Positions 25,182-34,753 are shown, numbered from the stretch's first letter. The stretch is 64,000 nt of DNA from CAVPEW01 sp963703565 (GCA_963703565.1 CAVPEW010000041.1:3627-67626), one strand, 5' to 3'. A program made the numbers and translations. Notes: generated from the sequence alone by a model not told the origin.

Positions 25182-26716
25182 GCGGGCCCGGCGACGGTCA
25201 CGACCGGATCCTGATGGTGACGCCCTATCCGCCGCTGCGCGACGGGATCGCCAACTACGCCGCCCAGGAGGTCAAGGCCCTGCGCGGGGCCGGCCACGAC
25301 GTGGAGGTGCTCTCCCCGGGGCCGTCGGCCGCCCACCACCATCTCGACCTGCGCGGTCCGCGCGGTCCGCTGGCGCTGGCCCGCCGGGTGCGCGACTACG
25401 ACCGGGTGATCGTGCAGTTCCACCCGGACGTGTTCTTCCCGCCCGGTGCCGGGCCGGCTCTGCGCGCCGCGACCATGGCCGGGCTGGTAGCTGCGTTCGC
25501 CGCCGCCCGCCACGTCGAGGTCCGGGTGCACGAGGTCGACTACTCCTGGGGGCGCGCGCGCCCACCCATGGCCGCCCTGGCGCGGTCGCTCTGGCGCCGC
25601 GTCGACCGCATCACCGTGCACACCGAGCCCGAGCGCACAGCGTTCGAGGCGGCCTTCGGCCTTGCCGCGGGCACCGTCGAGCTGGTCGGTCACGGCGCCA
25701 ACTTCGAGCGTCGCACGGCGCTCGACCGCCCGGCGGCGCGCCGCGCCCTGGGGGTGGGCGCCGATGAGCTCGTGTTCGTGTCCATCGGCTTCCTGCAGCC
25801 GCACAAGGGCTTCGACCGGGCGATCCGCGCCTTCGGCGACCTGGGCAGGCACGGCTGCCGGCTCGACGTAGTCGGCTCGGTCCGCGTCACCGAACCCGAC
25901 TACGTCGCGCACCGCGACGAGCTGGCTCGCCTGGCGGCTGCCACTCCCGGCGTGCGCCTGCACGAGGGCTACGTGAGCGACGAGACCTTCGACCGATGGT
26001 TGGTCGCTGCCGACGTCGTGGTGCTGCCGTACCGCCACATCTGGTCCTCGAGCGTGCTCGAGCGCGCGGCCACCTTCGATCGTCGGGTCATCGCCACCGA
26101 CGTCGGTGGGCTGGCCGACCAGGCCGGTGAGGGAGTCGAGCTGGTTGCCGACGATGCCGGACTCGCGCGAGCGATGGCTGCAGCGGCCGAGGCCGCGGGC
26201 GTCAACGTCCCGTCGGCGTCGCGGCGCCCCGGCGCCGACACCTCGCCTGCAGGCGCGCTCCGCGACGGCGGCGACCTCCTGGGGGTCCACGGCCGCGGCG
26301 TCCGGGTGGCCGAGCCGTGGCCGGTCGCAGTGGCCGGGGAACGGGGCCCCGACCCGGTCGTGCTGCAAGCAGAGGTGCGTCGTCGCGCGGCGGCGCGCCG
26401 GCGCGACGACGCACCGCCGCCCGCCGGCGGCGGGACCGAAGCGCTGCCCTCGAGGGGAGACGGTGGGCGACTGGCGCGCCTGCCGGCGTTCTCGCTGCCC
26501 GAGCCGGTCTCGTCGCGCCCGCTGGGTCGGGTGGCCAAGAAGGTCGTGCACCGCGGGGCCTACTGGCTCGTCGCCCCCTTGGTCCGCCAGCTCAACGAGG
26601 CGCGCGCCGCGCTGCTCGACGACCTCCGTGCCCTCGGTGCCCAGGAGGGCCACGGTTCGGGCGGTCCCGGCGACGACGGCGACGGTCGCGGCCGCTCCGA
26701 GCACCGGAGCAGCTGA
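25178..26716 (+). CDS. Family 4 glycosyltransferase with about 150-residue C-terminal extension
   Basis: TTG 25178 overlaps the preceding TGA (TTGA); ATG 25214 (MVTPYPPLRDGIANYA) is an alternative. The GT-B core spans about 10-350: RDGIANYAAQEV, the donor-domain start LVFVSIGFLQPHKGFDRAI near 205, and ADVVVLPYRHIWSSSVLERAATF near 285. After 360 comes a low-complexity Arg/Ala/Pro segment and then a conserved-looking stretch (LPEPVSSRPLGRVAKKVVHR, YWLVAPLVRQLNEARAAL) similar in style to amphipathic helices found in other proteins of polysaccharide loci. The tail may mediate membrane or complex association. Confidence 0.87.
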   Translation: MSGPGDGHDRILMVTPYPPLRDGIANYAAQEVKALRGAGHDVEVLSPGPSAAHHHLDLRGPRGPLALARRVRDYDRVIVQFHPDVFFPPGAGPALRAATMAGLVAAFAAARHVEVRVHEVDYSWGRARPPMAALARSLWRRVDRITVHTEPERTAFEAAFGLAAGTVELVGHGANFERRTALDRPAARRALGVGADELVFVSIGFLQPHKGFDRAIRAFGDLGRHGCRLDVVGSVRVTEPDYVAHRDELARLAAATPGVRLHEGYVSDETFDRWLVAADVVVLPYRHIWSSSVLERAATFDRRVIATDVGGLADQAGEGVELVADDAGLARAMAAAAEAAGVNVPSASRRPGADTSPAGALRDGGDLLGVHGRGVRVAEPWPVAVAGERGPDPVVLQAEVRRRAAARRRDDAPPPAGGGTEALPSRGDGGRLARLPAFSLPEPVSSRPLGRVAKKVVHRGAYWLVAPLVRQLNEARAALLDDLRALGAQEGHGSGGPGDDGDGRGRSEHRSS

Positions 26717-26723
26717 GCTCCGC

Positions 26724-27698
26724 TCAGCCCTCGGAGGAACCGAAGCGACCGAGCACCTCCTGGGCAGCCGCGGTCGGTGACACCCGGCCCTCGCCGACGG
26801 CGGCCTCGAGCGTGCCCAGCATGGCGCGTACCGCCGGATCGGCCCGCAGGCGCTCGACCAGTGTCTCGGTCACCTCGCTCCACATCCACGCCCGGGCCTG
26901 CGCGGAGCGGAGCTCGGCGAGGGCACCGCAGTCGGCCAGCCGGGCGTGGGCGGCGCCGATCGCCTCGGCCAGCTCGGCCACGCCCGCCCCGGTCAGCGCG
27001 GAAGCCGTGCGCACCTCCACGGACCATCCCGGGCGCTTGGGACGCAGCAGGTGCACCGCGTGGCGCAGCTCCGAGCACGCCCGCGCCGCCGGCCCGGCCA
27101 GGTCGCCGTCGGACTTGTTGACCACTATCAGGTCTGCCAGCTCCATGATCCCGCGCTTGATGCCCTGCAGCTCGTCGCCGCCGCCGGGTGAGGCGACGAG
27201 CACGAACAGGTCGACCATGTCGGCGACTGCCACCTCGGACTGGCCGACGCCGACGGTCTCGACCAGCACCCGGTCGAAGCCGGCGGCCTCGCACACGAGC
27301 ATCGCCTCGCGGGTTCGCCGGGCGACACCACCGAGGGTGCCCGCCGAGGGCGAGGGGCGGATGAAGGCACCCTCGCGCCGCGCCAGCTCCGACATGCGGG
27401 TCTTGTCCCCCAGGATCGACCCGCCGCTGCGGGTGCTGGAGGGGTCCACCGCCAGCACCGCCACCCGTTCCCCGGCGTCGAGCCAGTGCTGGCCGAGTGC
27501 CTCGATGAGGGTCGACTTGCCGGTTCCCGGCGCACCGGAGATCCCGATGCGCACCGAGCCGCCGGCACGGGAGACCAGGTCGTCGAGCAGAGCCCGGGCC
27601 TGGTCGCGGTGGTCGGCGCGGGTCGACTCGACGAGCGTGATCGCCCGCGCCAGCGCCCGCCGGTCGCCGGCGAGGACTCCGGCGGTGAGCTCGTGCAC
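26724..27698 (-). CDS. meaB: Methylmalonyl-CoA mutase-associated G-protein chaperone (MeaB/ArgK)
   Basis: From GTG 27698 the 324-residue P-loop GTPase shows Walker A GAPGTGKST near 57, VDPSSTRSGGSILGDKTRM near 88 (switch region typical of MeaB), VETVGVGQSEVAVADMVD near 145, and NKSD near 190 for guanine specificity. MeaB gates cofactor loading and protects methylmalonyl-CoA mutase. The gene begins 7 nt after the mutase stop, in the same operon. The mature core is complete. GTG 27698 is the first in-frame start before the conserved HELTAGVLAGDRRALARAI segment. Confidence 0.93.
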   Translation of the reverse strand: MHELTAGVLAGDRRALARAITLVESTRADHRDQARALLDDLVSRAGGSVRIGISGAPGTGKSTLIEALGQHWLDAGERVAVLAVDPSSTRSGGSILGDKTRMSELARREGAFIRPSPSAGTLGGVARRTREAMLVCEAAGFDRVLVETVGVGQSEVAVADMVDLFVLVASPGGGDELQGIKRGIMELADLIVVNKSDGDLAGPAARACSELRHAVHLLRPKRPGWSVEVRTASALTGAGVAELAEAIGAAHARLADCGALAELRSAQARAWMWSEVTETLVERLRADPAVRAMLGTLEAAVGEGRVSPTAAAQEVLGRFGSSEG

Positions 27699-27705
27699 CG
27701 GGGGA

Positions 27706-29847
27706 TCAGCGGTCGTGGCGGGCTCGCAGCAGCCCCACCAGGCGGCTCGCCGCCTCGGGGATGTTCGTGCCCGGCCCGAACACGGCCGCCACACCGGCGT
27801 CGCGCAGGAACTGGTGGTCCTGGGGCGGGATGACCCCCCCGCACACGACCAGCACGTCGGCACCGCCCGCCGCGGCCAGCTCGGCGAGCAGCTGGGGGAC
27901 CAGCGTCTTGTGGCCGGCGGCGAGGCTGGAGACGCCCACGACGTGCACGTCGTTGTCGAGCGCGGCGCGCGCCACCTCGGCCGGCGTCTCGAACAGGGGC
28001 CCGAAGTCGACGTCGAAGCCCAGATCCGCGAAGGCCGTGCCGACGACCTTGGCGCCCCGATCGTGGCCGTCCTGGCCCATCTTGGCCATCAGGATCCGGG
28101 GCCGGCGACCCTCGACGCGGGCCAGCTCCTCCACCTCGGCGTGGACCCGGGCGAAGTCCTCGTCGCCCTCGTAGGCCGAGCCGTACACGCCCGAGATGCT
28201 ACGGATCTCGGCGCGGTGTCGGCCGAACACGGACTCCATGGCGTCGCTCATCTCGCCGACGGTGGCCCGGGCCCGCGCGGCGTCGATGCACAGGGCGAGC
28301 AGGTTGGAGCGCCCGTCGGCCGCGCCGTCTCGCAGCGCGGCCAGCGCCGCCTCGCAGGCGGACGGGTCGCGCTCGGCGCGCACACGCTCGAGGCGGGCGA
28401 CCTGGGCGCGGCGCACCTCGGTGTTGTCGATGTCGAGCACCTCGACGAGATCGGGCTCCTCGACCCGGTAGCGGTTGACGCCGACGATGGTCTCCTCGCC
28501 CCGGTCGATGCGGGCCTGGCGGCGCGCCGCGGCCTCCTCGATGCGCAGCTTGGGCATGCCGGACTCGACCGCCTTGGTCATCCCGCCCAGGGCCTCGACC
28601 TCCTCGATGACCGTCCAGGCCCGTTCGGCGAGCTGCGAGGTGAGGGCCTCGAGGTAGTAGGAGCCGGCGAGCGGGTCGACCACCTTGGGGATGCCGGTCT
28701 CCTCGGCCAGGATCAGCTGGGTGTTGCGGGCGATGCGGGCCGAGAAGTCGGTGGGCAGGCCGAGGGCCTCGTCGAAGCTGTTGGTGTGCAGGCTCTGGGT
28801 CCCGCCCAGCACCGCCGCCATGGCCTCCACCGCGGTGCGCACCACGTTGTTGTAGGGATCCTGTTCGGTCAGCGAGACGCCGCTGGTCTGACAGTGGGTG
28901 CGCAGCATCGACGAGGCGGGCTTGTTGGGCTCGAACGGCGAGATCACCCGGTGCCACAGCAGGCGGGCGGCGCGCAGCTTGGCGACCTCCATGAAGAAGT
29001 TCATGCCGATCGCGAAGAAGAAGCTGAGCCGCCCGGCGAACTCGTCGATGTCGAGGCCGCGCTTCATCGCGTGGCGGACGTACTCGAGGCCGTCGGCGAT
29101 GGTGAAGGCGAGCTCGAGGTCGGCGGTCGCTCCGGCCTCCTGCATGTGGTAGCCGGAGATGGAGATCGAGTTGAACCGGGGCATGTTTCGCGCCGTGTGC
29201 TCGATGATGTCGGCCACGATCCGCATGCTCGGCTCGGGGGGGTAGATGTAGGTGTTGCGGACCATGAACTCCTTGAGGATGTCGTTCTGGATGGTCCCGT
29301 TGAGCTGCTCGGGGGCGACTCCCTGCTCCTCCCCGGCGACCACGAAGCAGGCCAGCACCGGCAGCACGGCACCGTTCATGGTCATCGACACGGACATCTT
29401 CTCGAGCGGTATGCCGTCGAAGAGGATCTTCATGTCCTCCACCGAGTCGACGGCCACGCCGGCCTTGCCCACGTCTCCCTCGACACGGGGGTGGTCGGAG
29501 TCGTAGCCCCGGTGGGTGGCGAGGTCGAACGCGACCGACACGCCCTGCTGGCCGGCGGCCAGGTTGCGCCGGTAGAAGGCGTTGGACTCCTCGGCGGTGG
29601 AGAACCCCGCGTACTGGCGGATCGTCCAGGGACGGCCCGTGTACATGGTCGCCCGGGGGCCTCGAACGTAGGGGGCGAATCCGGGGAGGCCGTCGAGGTG
29701 GCCGATCCCGTCGAGGTCGGCCGCGGTGTACAGCGGCTTCACGTCGATCCCCTCGGGCGTGTGCCAGACCAGCGTGTCGGGGTCGGCCCCCTTGAGGTCC
29801 CTGCTGGCCAGCGCGCGCCAGTCTTCGATGCCGTGTCGCTCGGTCAC
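27706..29847 (-). CDS. mutB: Methylmalonyl-CoA mutase, large (catalytic) subunit
   Basis: The protein is about 713 residues. The N-terminal TIM-barrel domain contains YTGRPWTIRQYAGFSTAEESN and SISGYHMQEAGA; the C-terminal B12 domain contains DGHDRGAKV (the D-x-H-x-x-G cobalt-ligand motif), then SSLAAGH and VCGGVIP. It isomerises methylmalonyl-CoA and succinyl-CoA with adenosylcobalamin. GTG 29847 is preferred because a TAGGCT hexamer lies 8 nt before it; GTG 29853, two codons upstream, is only 2 nt from the hexamer. meaB follows. No small subunit gene is visible in the window, so the partner, if any, is elsewhere. Confidence 0.96.
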   Translation of the reverse strand: MTERHGIEDWRALASRDLKGADPDTLVWHTPEGIDVKPLYTAADLDGIGHLDGLPGFAPYVRGPRATMYTGRPWTIRQYAGFSTAEESNAFYRRNLAAGQQGVSVAFDLATHRGYDSDHPRVEGDVGKAGVAVDSVEDMKILFDGIPLEKMSVSMTMNGAVLPVLACFVVAGEEQGVAPEQLNGTIQNDILKEFMVRNTYIYPPEPSMRIVADIIEHTARNMPRFNSISISGYHMQEAGATADLELAFTIADGLEYVRHAMKRGLDIDEFAGRLSFFFAIGMNFFMEVAKLRAARLLWHRVISPFEPNKPASSMLRTHCQTSGVSLTEQDPYNNVVRTAVEAMAAVLGGTQSLHTNSFDEALGLPTDFSARIARNTQLILAEETGIPKVVDPLAGSYYLEALTSQLAERAWTVIEEVEALGGMTKAVESGMPKLRIEEAAARRQARIDRGEETIVGVNRYRVEEPDLVEVLDIDNTEVRRAQVARLERVRAERDPSACEAALAALRDGAADGRSNLLALCIDAARARATVGEMSDAMESVFGRHRAEIRSISGVYGSAYEGDEDFARVHAEVEELARVEGRRPRILMAKMGQDGHDRGAKVVGTAFADLGFDVDFGPLFETPAEVARAALDNDVHVVGVSSLAAGHKTLVPQLLAELAAAGGADVLVVCGGVIPPQDHQFLRDAGVAAVFGPGTNIPEAASRLVGLLRARHDR

Positions 29848-29855
29848 GGCCACCG

Positions 29856-29861
29856 AGCCTA
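29856..29861 (-). promoter_or_regulatory. -10 hexamer TAGGCT of a leaderless promoter for mutB
   Basis: Read on the minus strand, TAGGCT is followed by CG and lies 8 nt before GTG 29847. Confidence 0.45.
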
Positions 29862-29927
29862 AGCAGCGCTCCCGGGCCGTGACGAACGCAGCCGGTGCCG
29901 GGGTGGGGCCCTCGGCAGCGCCGGCCG

Positions 29928-29933
29928 TACGAT
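29928..29933 (+). promoter_or_regulatory. -10 hexamer TACGAT of a leaderless promoter for tesB
   Basis: TACGATCGC with GTG 29940 starting 6 nt after the hexamer. Confidence 0.5.
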
Positions 29934-29939
29934 CGCCCG

Positions 29940-30884
29940 GTGACCCCCCTGACCCCCCCTCCGCCGAACACGCCCGAGCCCGGGGAGCTGGCGCCCGACG
30001 GGGCCCGTGTCGCCGACGCCGCCGGGGAGCTGCTCGCGCTCCTGAGGCTGGAGCGCTTCGAGCTCGACCTGTTCCGGGGCTTCAACCCCAGCGACTGGCA
30101 TGCGCCGCGCGTCTTCGGCGGGCTGGTGGCGGCCCAGGCGCTCAGTGCTGCGATCCACACCGTCGAGGTGGCCCAGCCGGTGCACTCGTTCCACTCCTAC
30201 TTCGTGCGCGGGGGCGTCCCGGGCGAGCCGATCGTGTACTCGGTCGACCGCATCCGCGACGGCCGCTCGTTCACCACCCGCCGGGTCAGCGCGATCCAGC
30301 GCGGCGAGGCGGTGTTCGTGATGGACGCCTCGTTCCACCGTGTCGAGGAGGGAGACGTCGACTACCAGCTCCGGGTCGATCCAAGCGCGCCCCCACCGGG
30401 AGTTGGCACACCTGGGGCCTGGTCGATGCCGGCGTTCGCCCGGCCCGGCCTGTTCGACGTCATCGAGACCATCGAGGTGGGGCCCACCCCACCCGAAGCG
30501 GACGGCACCTATCGCTCGACGCGCCGGGCGTGGATGCGCATCGCGTCTGCGTTGCCCGACGACGCGAACCTGCACGTCGTGGCCCTGACGTTCCTGTCGG
30601 ACATGGCTGTGGTCATGGCCGCCCGGCCGCCGAGCAGCCCGATCGACTGGGCCAACTTCATGGGCGCGAGCCTTGACCACGCCATGTGGTTCCATCGGCG
30701 CCTGCGTGCGGATGGCTGGCTCTACTACGACATGCACGCCGTGTCGACGAGCGGGGCCCTGGGTCTGGCCCGAGGCACGTTCCACGACACCTCGGGGCGC
30801 CTGGTGGCCTCGATGAGCCAGGAGGCGCTGATGCGGGTGGCCCGCCCCGGCTCGCTGCCGCCGTTCCGCTCGCCCGAGCTGTAG
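29940..30884 (+). CDS. tesB: Acyl-CoA thioesterase II (TesB family)
   Basis: GTG 29940 gives 314 residues in a double hot-dog fold. The first domain has RVFGGLVAAQAL near 58 and VHSFHSYFVRGG near 82; the second ends with LDHAMWFHRRLRADGWLYYD near 245, which includes the D of the TesB catalytic triad. The family hydrolyses acyl-CoA to free acid and CoA in the cytoplasm. It is divergent from mutB with the two promoter hexamers about 67 bp apart. A Pro-rich stretch follows the start. Its role next to propionate metabolism is inferred to be CoA recycling. Confidence 0.92.
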   Translation: MTPLTPPPPNTPEPGELAPDGARVADAAGELLALLRLERFELDLFRGFNPSDWHAPRVFGGLVAAQALSAAIHTVEVAQPVHSFHSYFVRGGVPGEPIVYSVDRIRDGRSFTTRRVSAIQRGEAVFVMDASFHRVEEGDVDYQLRVDPSAPPPGVGTPGAWSMPAFARPGLFDVIETIEVGPTPPEADGTYRSTRRAWMRIASALPDDANLHVVALTFLSDMAVVMAARPPSSPIDWANFMGASLDHAMWFHRRLRADGWLYYDMHAVSTSGALGLARGTFHDTSGRLVASMSQEALMRVARPGSLPPFRSPEL

Positions 30885-30908
30885 CCCGACCCGACCCGAG
30901 GTGAGCGC

Positions 30909-31562
30909 GTGGGGCCTGCACTGTTCGCGTTCGAGGACGTGGTGCTGGTGCGCTCCGGCCGCCGGGTGCTCGACGGGGTGACCGCGACCGTGGCCGACGA
31001 GGGCATCACCTGCCTCGTGGGGGCCTCGGGCAGCGGCAAGTCGTCGCTGCTGAGACTGTGCAACCGCCTCGAGGTCCCCTCCTCGGGCCGGGTCCGCTTC
31101 CGGGGCGACGACGTGGCCGACCTCGACCCGCTGGCCCACCGCCGCCGGGTGGGCATGGTGTTCCAGGCGCCGACGCCGTTCCCGGGCAGCGTGGCGCACA
31201 ACCTGGCCGTCGCGGATCCGGATGCCGACGAGGCCCGCTGTGTCGAGGTGCTGGGGCGCGCCGGCCTCGGGGCAGGGTTCCTGGACAGAGGCGCCGACGA
31301 GCTGTCCGGCGGGGAGGCGCAGCGGATGTGCCTCGCCCGGGCCCTGATGGCGGGTCCGGAGGTGCTGTGCATGGACGAGCCCACCTCCGCCCTCGACGAC
31401 GATGCCACCGCGGCGCTCGAGGGGCTCGCCCTGGACCTCGCCCACGGCCAGGGCGTACCCGTGCTCTGGGTCAGCCACGACCGGGCGCAGGTGGCGCGCA
31501 TCGCCGACCACCGCCTGGTCATCGAGCAGGGGCGGTTGGTCCGGGGAGATGGTGATGGCTGA
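30909..31562 (+). CDS. fetA: ABC transporter ATP-binding protein, FetA-like
   Basis: GTG 30909 is preceded by GAGGTGA. The 217-residue ATPase has Walker A GASGSGKSS near 39, Q-loop MVFQAPTPFPGSV, signature LSGGEAQRMCLARAL near 134, Walker B LCMDEPTSALDDD near 155 and the switch WVSHD. The short size and immediate coupling to a UPF0014 permease identify the FetAB (YbbL/YbbM) type, linked in E. coli to iron export and oxidative stress tolerance. The substrate is inferred from that family; phosphate or other metals are not excluded. Confidence 0.82.
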   Translation: MGPALFAFEDVVLVRSGRRVLDGVTATVADEGITCLVGASGSGKSSLLRLCNRLEVPSSGRVRFRGDDVADLDPLAHRRRVGMVFQAPTPFPGSVAHNLAVADPDADEARCVEVLGRAGLGAGFLDRGADELSGGEAQRMCLARALMAGPEVLCMDEPTSALDDDATAALEGLALDLAHGQGVPVLWVSHDRAQVARIADHRLVIEQGRLVRGDGDG

Positions 31563-32337
31563 CGCCTCCATCGGTTGGGGTGGTCTGGCCGCTTCGACGC
31601 TGCTGGTCGTGGCGGCCGTCGCGCTCTCGGCGTGGCGCGGGCTCGACCTGGAGGCGCCGATGGCGTGGGCGTGCGCTCGTGCGCTGGCCCAGTTGCTGGT
31701 GGTCGGCTACGCGCTCGGTGCCCTTGTCGACGACGACGCGCCGCCGGCGGCGGCGTGGGTGTGGGTGGTGGCGATGGTGGCCTTCGCCGGGGTGACCGTG
31801 GCCCGCCGGGCCCCCGAGGTGCCCGGCGCCATGCAGTTGGCGCTGGTCGCAGCGGGCGTCACCACCGCGCTCGCCCTGGCGGTTGTCTTCGGGGCCGGCA
31901 TCTATCCCGCCGAGGCCCGCACCATCATCCCCGTCGCCGGCATGATGGTGGGCAACTCGATCTCGGCAACCGTGGTGGCCGCCCGCCGGGTCGTCGCGGA
32001 GCTGGCCGAGCACCGAGACGACGTGGAGGCCCGACTGGCCCTCGGCCAGCCCTGGAGCCTGGCGGCTCGCAGTCACGTTCGCGAAGCGTCGCGCACGGCG
32101 CTGACGGCCCAGATCGAGAGCACCAAGGCGGTGGGACTGGTGTTCCTGCCCGGTGCCATGACCGGCCTCATCCTGGCCGGGGTGGACCCGGTCGACGCCG
32201 TGCTGGTGCAGGCGGCGGTGATGTTCTTGATCCTGGGATGCGTGGCGGGCAACGTGACGGTGGTCGGCGTCGGTCTGACAAGGCGGCTCTTCACCGCCGA
32301 CCACCGCCTCGTGCCGCTGGCGCGCCGGGTGCGCTGA
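31555..32337 (+). CDS. fetB: FetB-like (UPF0014) membrane permease
   Basis: ATG 31555 overlaps the fetA-like gene by 8 nt and has GGGGAG about 6 nt before it; ATG 31549 is an alternative. The 260-residue protein has about seven helices and the UPF0014 signatures IPVAGMMVGNSIS near 120, a long cytoplasmic loop with AELAEHRDDVEARLALGQ, STKAVGLVFLPGAMTGLILAG near 190 and QAAVMFLILG. It should be the membrane half of the iron-efflux-type ABC exporter with the preceding ATPase. Confidence 0.9.
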   Translation: MADASIGWGGLAASTLLVVAAVALSAWRGLDLEAPMAWACARALAQLLVVGYALGALVDDDAPPAAAWVWVVAMVAFAGVTVARRAPEVPGAMQLALVAAGVTTALALAVVFGAGIYPAEARTIIPVAGMMVGNSISATVVAARRVVAELAEHRDDVEARLALGQPWSLAARSHVREASRTALTAQIESTKAVGLVFLPGAMTGLILAGVDPVDAVLVQAAVMFLILGCVAGNVTVVGVGLTRRLFTADHRLVPLARRVR

Positions 32338-32355
32338 GCGCCCAGGGGCCACCGG

Positions 32356-32361
32356 TAGCCT
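32356..32361 (+). promoter_or_regulatory. -10 hexamer TAGCCT of a leaderless promoter
   Basis: TAGCCTCGC with ATG 32369 starting 7 nt after the hexamer. Confidence 0.5.
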
Positions 32362-32368
32362 CGCCCGG

Positions 32369-32617
32369 ATGAGCGACTACGAGATCCCCGTCCCGGAGCC
32401 CAAGGAGATCGACGAGAAGAACTGGCTCCAGCTCAAGGACATGCTCGAGCGGGCCGTGCTGAAGGGCCACCCCTACCAGGGCAACGAGAAGTGCGGGAAC
32501 TGCCTGTACTACCTCAACACCGACGACGACATCTCGTACTGCTGGCACCCCCAGCTGCGGATCCTCGTGGGCTTCGAGTGGTGGTGCCAGTGGTGGGAGA
32601 AGATCCCCGAGGGGTGA
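32369..32617 (+). CDS. Small four-cysteine protein, possible Fe-S or zinc binder
   Basis: The 82-residue acidic protein has four cysteines at 42, 45, 58 and 73 in the arrangement C-x2-C-x12-C-x14-C, with KCGNCLYYL, YCWHPQ and WWCQWW around them. The last part is close to the high-potential iron-sulfur protein pattern (C, a hydrophobic residue, x3, G-W-C-x2-aromatic) except that the Gly is Trp. No signal peptide is present, unlike exported HiPIPs. A leaderless promoter hexamer supports a separate transcription unit 31 nt after fetB. I do not recognise a named family; iron handling next to FetAB is a guess from context. Confidence 0.75.
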   Translation: MSDYEIPVPEPKEIDEKNWLQLKDMLERAVLKGHPYQGNEKCGNCLYYLNTDDDISYCWHPQLRILVGFEWWCQWWEKIPEG

Positions 32618-32647
32618 CGGGCGGTCAACCGGGTCCAGGACGATCGT

Positions 32648-34667
32648 TCAGGGTTGCAGTGAGGTGGAGCCGGTCGCGGTGCCGGCGGCGTCGAACACGC
32701 TCACCCGGGAGCCGGTGAGCACGAGGAGCCCGGCCGGTACGGGCACGGTGCGGGTCCACGACGGGTAGCCGTCCAGGGGCAGGTCCACTGGGAGGCTGCC
32801 CCCGTCGACGAGGTCGGCGCCCGACGCTCGCACCAGGCGCACATGCAGGGAGGGCGTGGCGACGTATCCGATCTTGGGGCACACGTCCAGGCAACGCGGC
32901 GGCGCGCCGTCCACGGCGTGGTCGAGCACCGGGACTGCCAGGGTGCCGTCGCCCAGGTCGGTGACGGCGTGGGGATCCCACACCGCTTCGGACTCCGCGC
33001 CCAGGCCCACTGCATCGACGATGCGGGGTCGGGCCGGGTCCGCGACGTCGAACAGTGTGGCGGCCACGCCACCGGTGAGGCCCTCGAGCGTGCCCGCCGG
33101 GCCGATCCCGACCAGCAGGTCGTCACCCACGGGGTGCAGGTAGGCCGAGAAGCCACCGAGCTCCACCTCGCCCGCTCGCCGGGGTCGGCTCGGGTCGGAG
33201 AGGTCGATGACGTAGAGGGGGTCCGACTGCAGGTAGGTCACTACGTAGGCCACCTCCCCGGCGAAGCGGACCCCCTCGATGCGCTCACCCGGCTTGCCCA
33301 GGCCGTCGAGCCTGCCGATCTCGTCGAGGCTGCCCTCGGTGTCGAGCACGATCACGGAGTTGGCGCCCACGGCGGGGGAGTCGAACGCGCCCTGGTTCCC
33401 CGACACGGCCACTCGCAGGACGCCCGCCTGGTCCGACATCGCGTAGGTGTTCAACAACGTGCCGGGGACCCAGCCCGAACCCGTCCAGGTGAGGTCGTCG
33501 AGCGCGAAGCGGTGGATGGTCGTGCCCGGCGCACCGCCCGGGCCGGGACCGAAGGTGGTCACGTAGAGCGCCGACTCGGTGGCGTGCACCAGCTCGCCCC
33601 CGCCGACGACCTGAGCGGTGGCGACCGGGGCGGTGGCGTCGGCGTCGAAGGTCGCGACCAGCACCGCGGTCGCCGAGGTGGGCTGGCCCGCCGGGTGCCA
33701 CACCTGGTCGCACCGGCCGGGGGCGGTGGCGTCGGCGGTACCGTCGGTGAAGGGCAGCCGGCTGTCGGGTTCCACGGTCGAGGTGGTCGTCAAGGGCGTG
33801 CCGGGCTCGCCGGTGACGGTGGTGGAATCCCCTGTCCACGCGCGGCGCCGACGCGACCGCGGGCCCGGCGCCCGGGGTTCCGGCAGCGCCGGGGTCGGGC
33901 ACGGGCGGTTCGGGTGTGGGTTCGGTCACGGGCGGCTCGGGGAGCGGTTCGGTCACGGGCGGTCCCGGCAGGGGTTCGGGCAGCGGGACCGGTCGCCCCG
34001 AGAGGTCCACGACCACGACGTGCAGGCGACGGCCGACCCGGCGGGCATCGAGGAGAGAGCCCACGAAGTGACCGTCGCCTCGTGCCACGAGGCGGTCGCC
34101 CTCGACCGCCACCGAGGTGACGTGCACCTCGGGCAGCCCGGTCGGGGTGACCCCGCTCGACAGCACCCAGATCCGTCCCGAGGCCGGGTCGGCGGTGAGG
34201 CGGGCATCGGCGCCCGGCAGGTCGAGGTTGTCGAGGACCCGCGGGCCGTCCGGGTCGATCAGGTGCAGGCGCCCGTCGTCGCCCACCGCCACCACCCGGT
34301 CGGCGATCAGGTCCACCCGATCGAGCTCGTCGATGCCCGACACCGACGTGTTCGTAGCTCCCGTGTCCGCCGACGCGTCGGCGAAGCCCGAGGCCCGTGA
34401 GAGGGCGGGGGCCGCCGACGCATCGCCGGCCTCGGCGGTCGCCAGGTCGCGGGAGCCGTACGCAGTGATCTCGGTACCGGGCGCTCCGGCCACCGCCGGG
34501 CCGAAGCCCTCGGCCAGCGAGTCGCAAGAGGCGTAGCGGACCAGCTCCGCCGCCTCAGCCGATGAGCCGGGGACCAGTGCCAGGGCGATGCCGGAGGCGA
34601 CGAGGGCCGCGACGGCCAGCAGGGCCGACGTGGCGCGGGCCGGCGGTGACGTGGACGGGGTGGGCAC
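32648..34667 (-). pseudogene. Secreted beta-propeller protein (COG4880-like), frameshifted
   Basis: GTG 34667 has an AGGAGG site. The first frame gives a signal peptide (LLAVAALVASGIALALV), LVRYASCDSLAEGF, TNTSVSGIDELDRVDLIAD (hallmark of secreted C-terminal beta-propeller proteins, usually TNVQEAGVDEPDxVK) and a Pro/Thr/Glu-rich spacer. Near 33827 it enters a wrong frame; the other frame continues with STVEPDSRLPF, LYVTTFGP, VGDDLLVGIG and ends at 32648. One extra base in GGAATCC (33824-33830) accounts for the break; GGATCC reads through as VDRGSTTVTGEPG. Full length would be about 672 codons. Confidence 0.78.
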
Positions 34668-34753
34668 GGGTGCCTCCTGGGTTCGAGCGGGGCCGCGAGC
34701 AGGCCCGTTCGCGTTCTTCGACGTCGCCGCCCGGGTGGCTGGTTCCCGTTGCG

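Noticed and set aside
26317..29862. 1181-codon open frame on the plus strand
   Set aside because: It is antisense to meaB and mutB, whose family motifs are unmistakable. Long antisense frames are normal at this G+C content.
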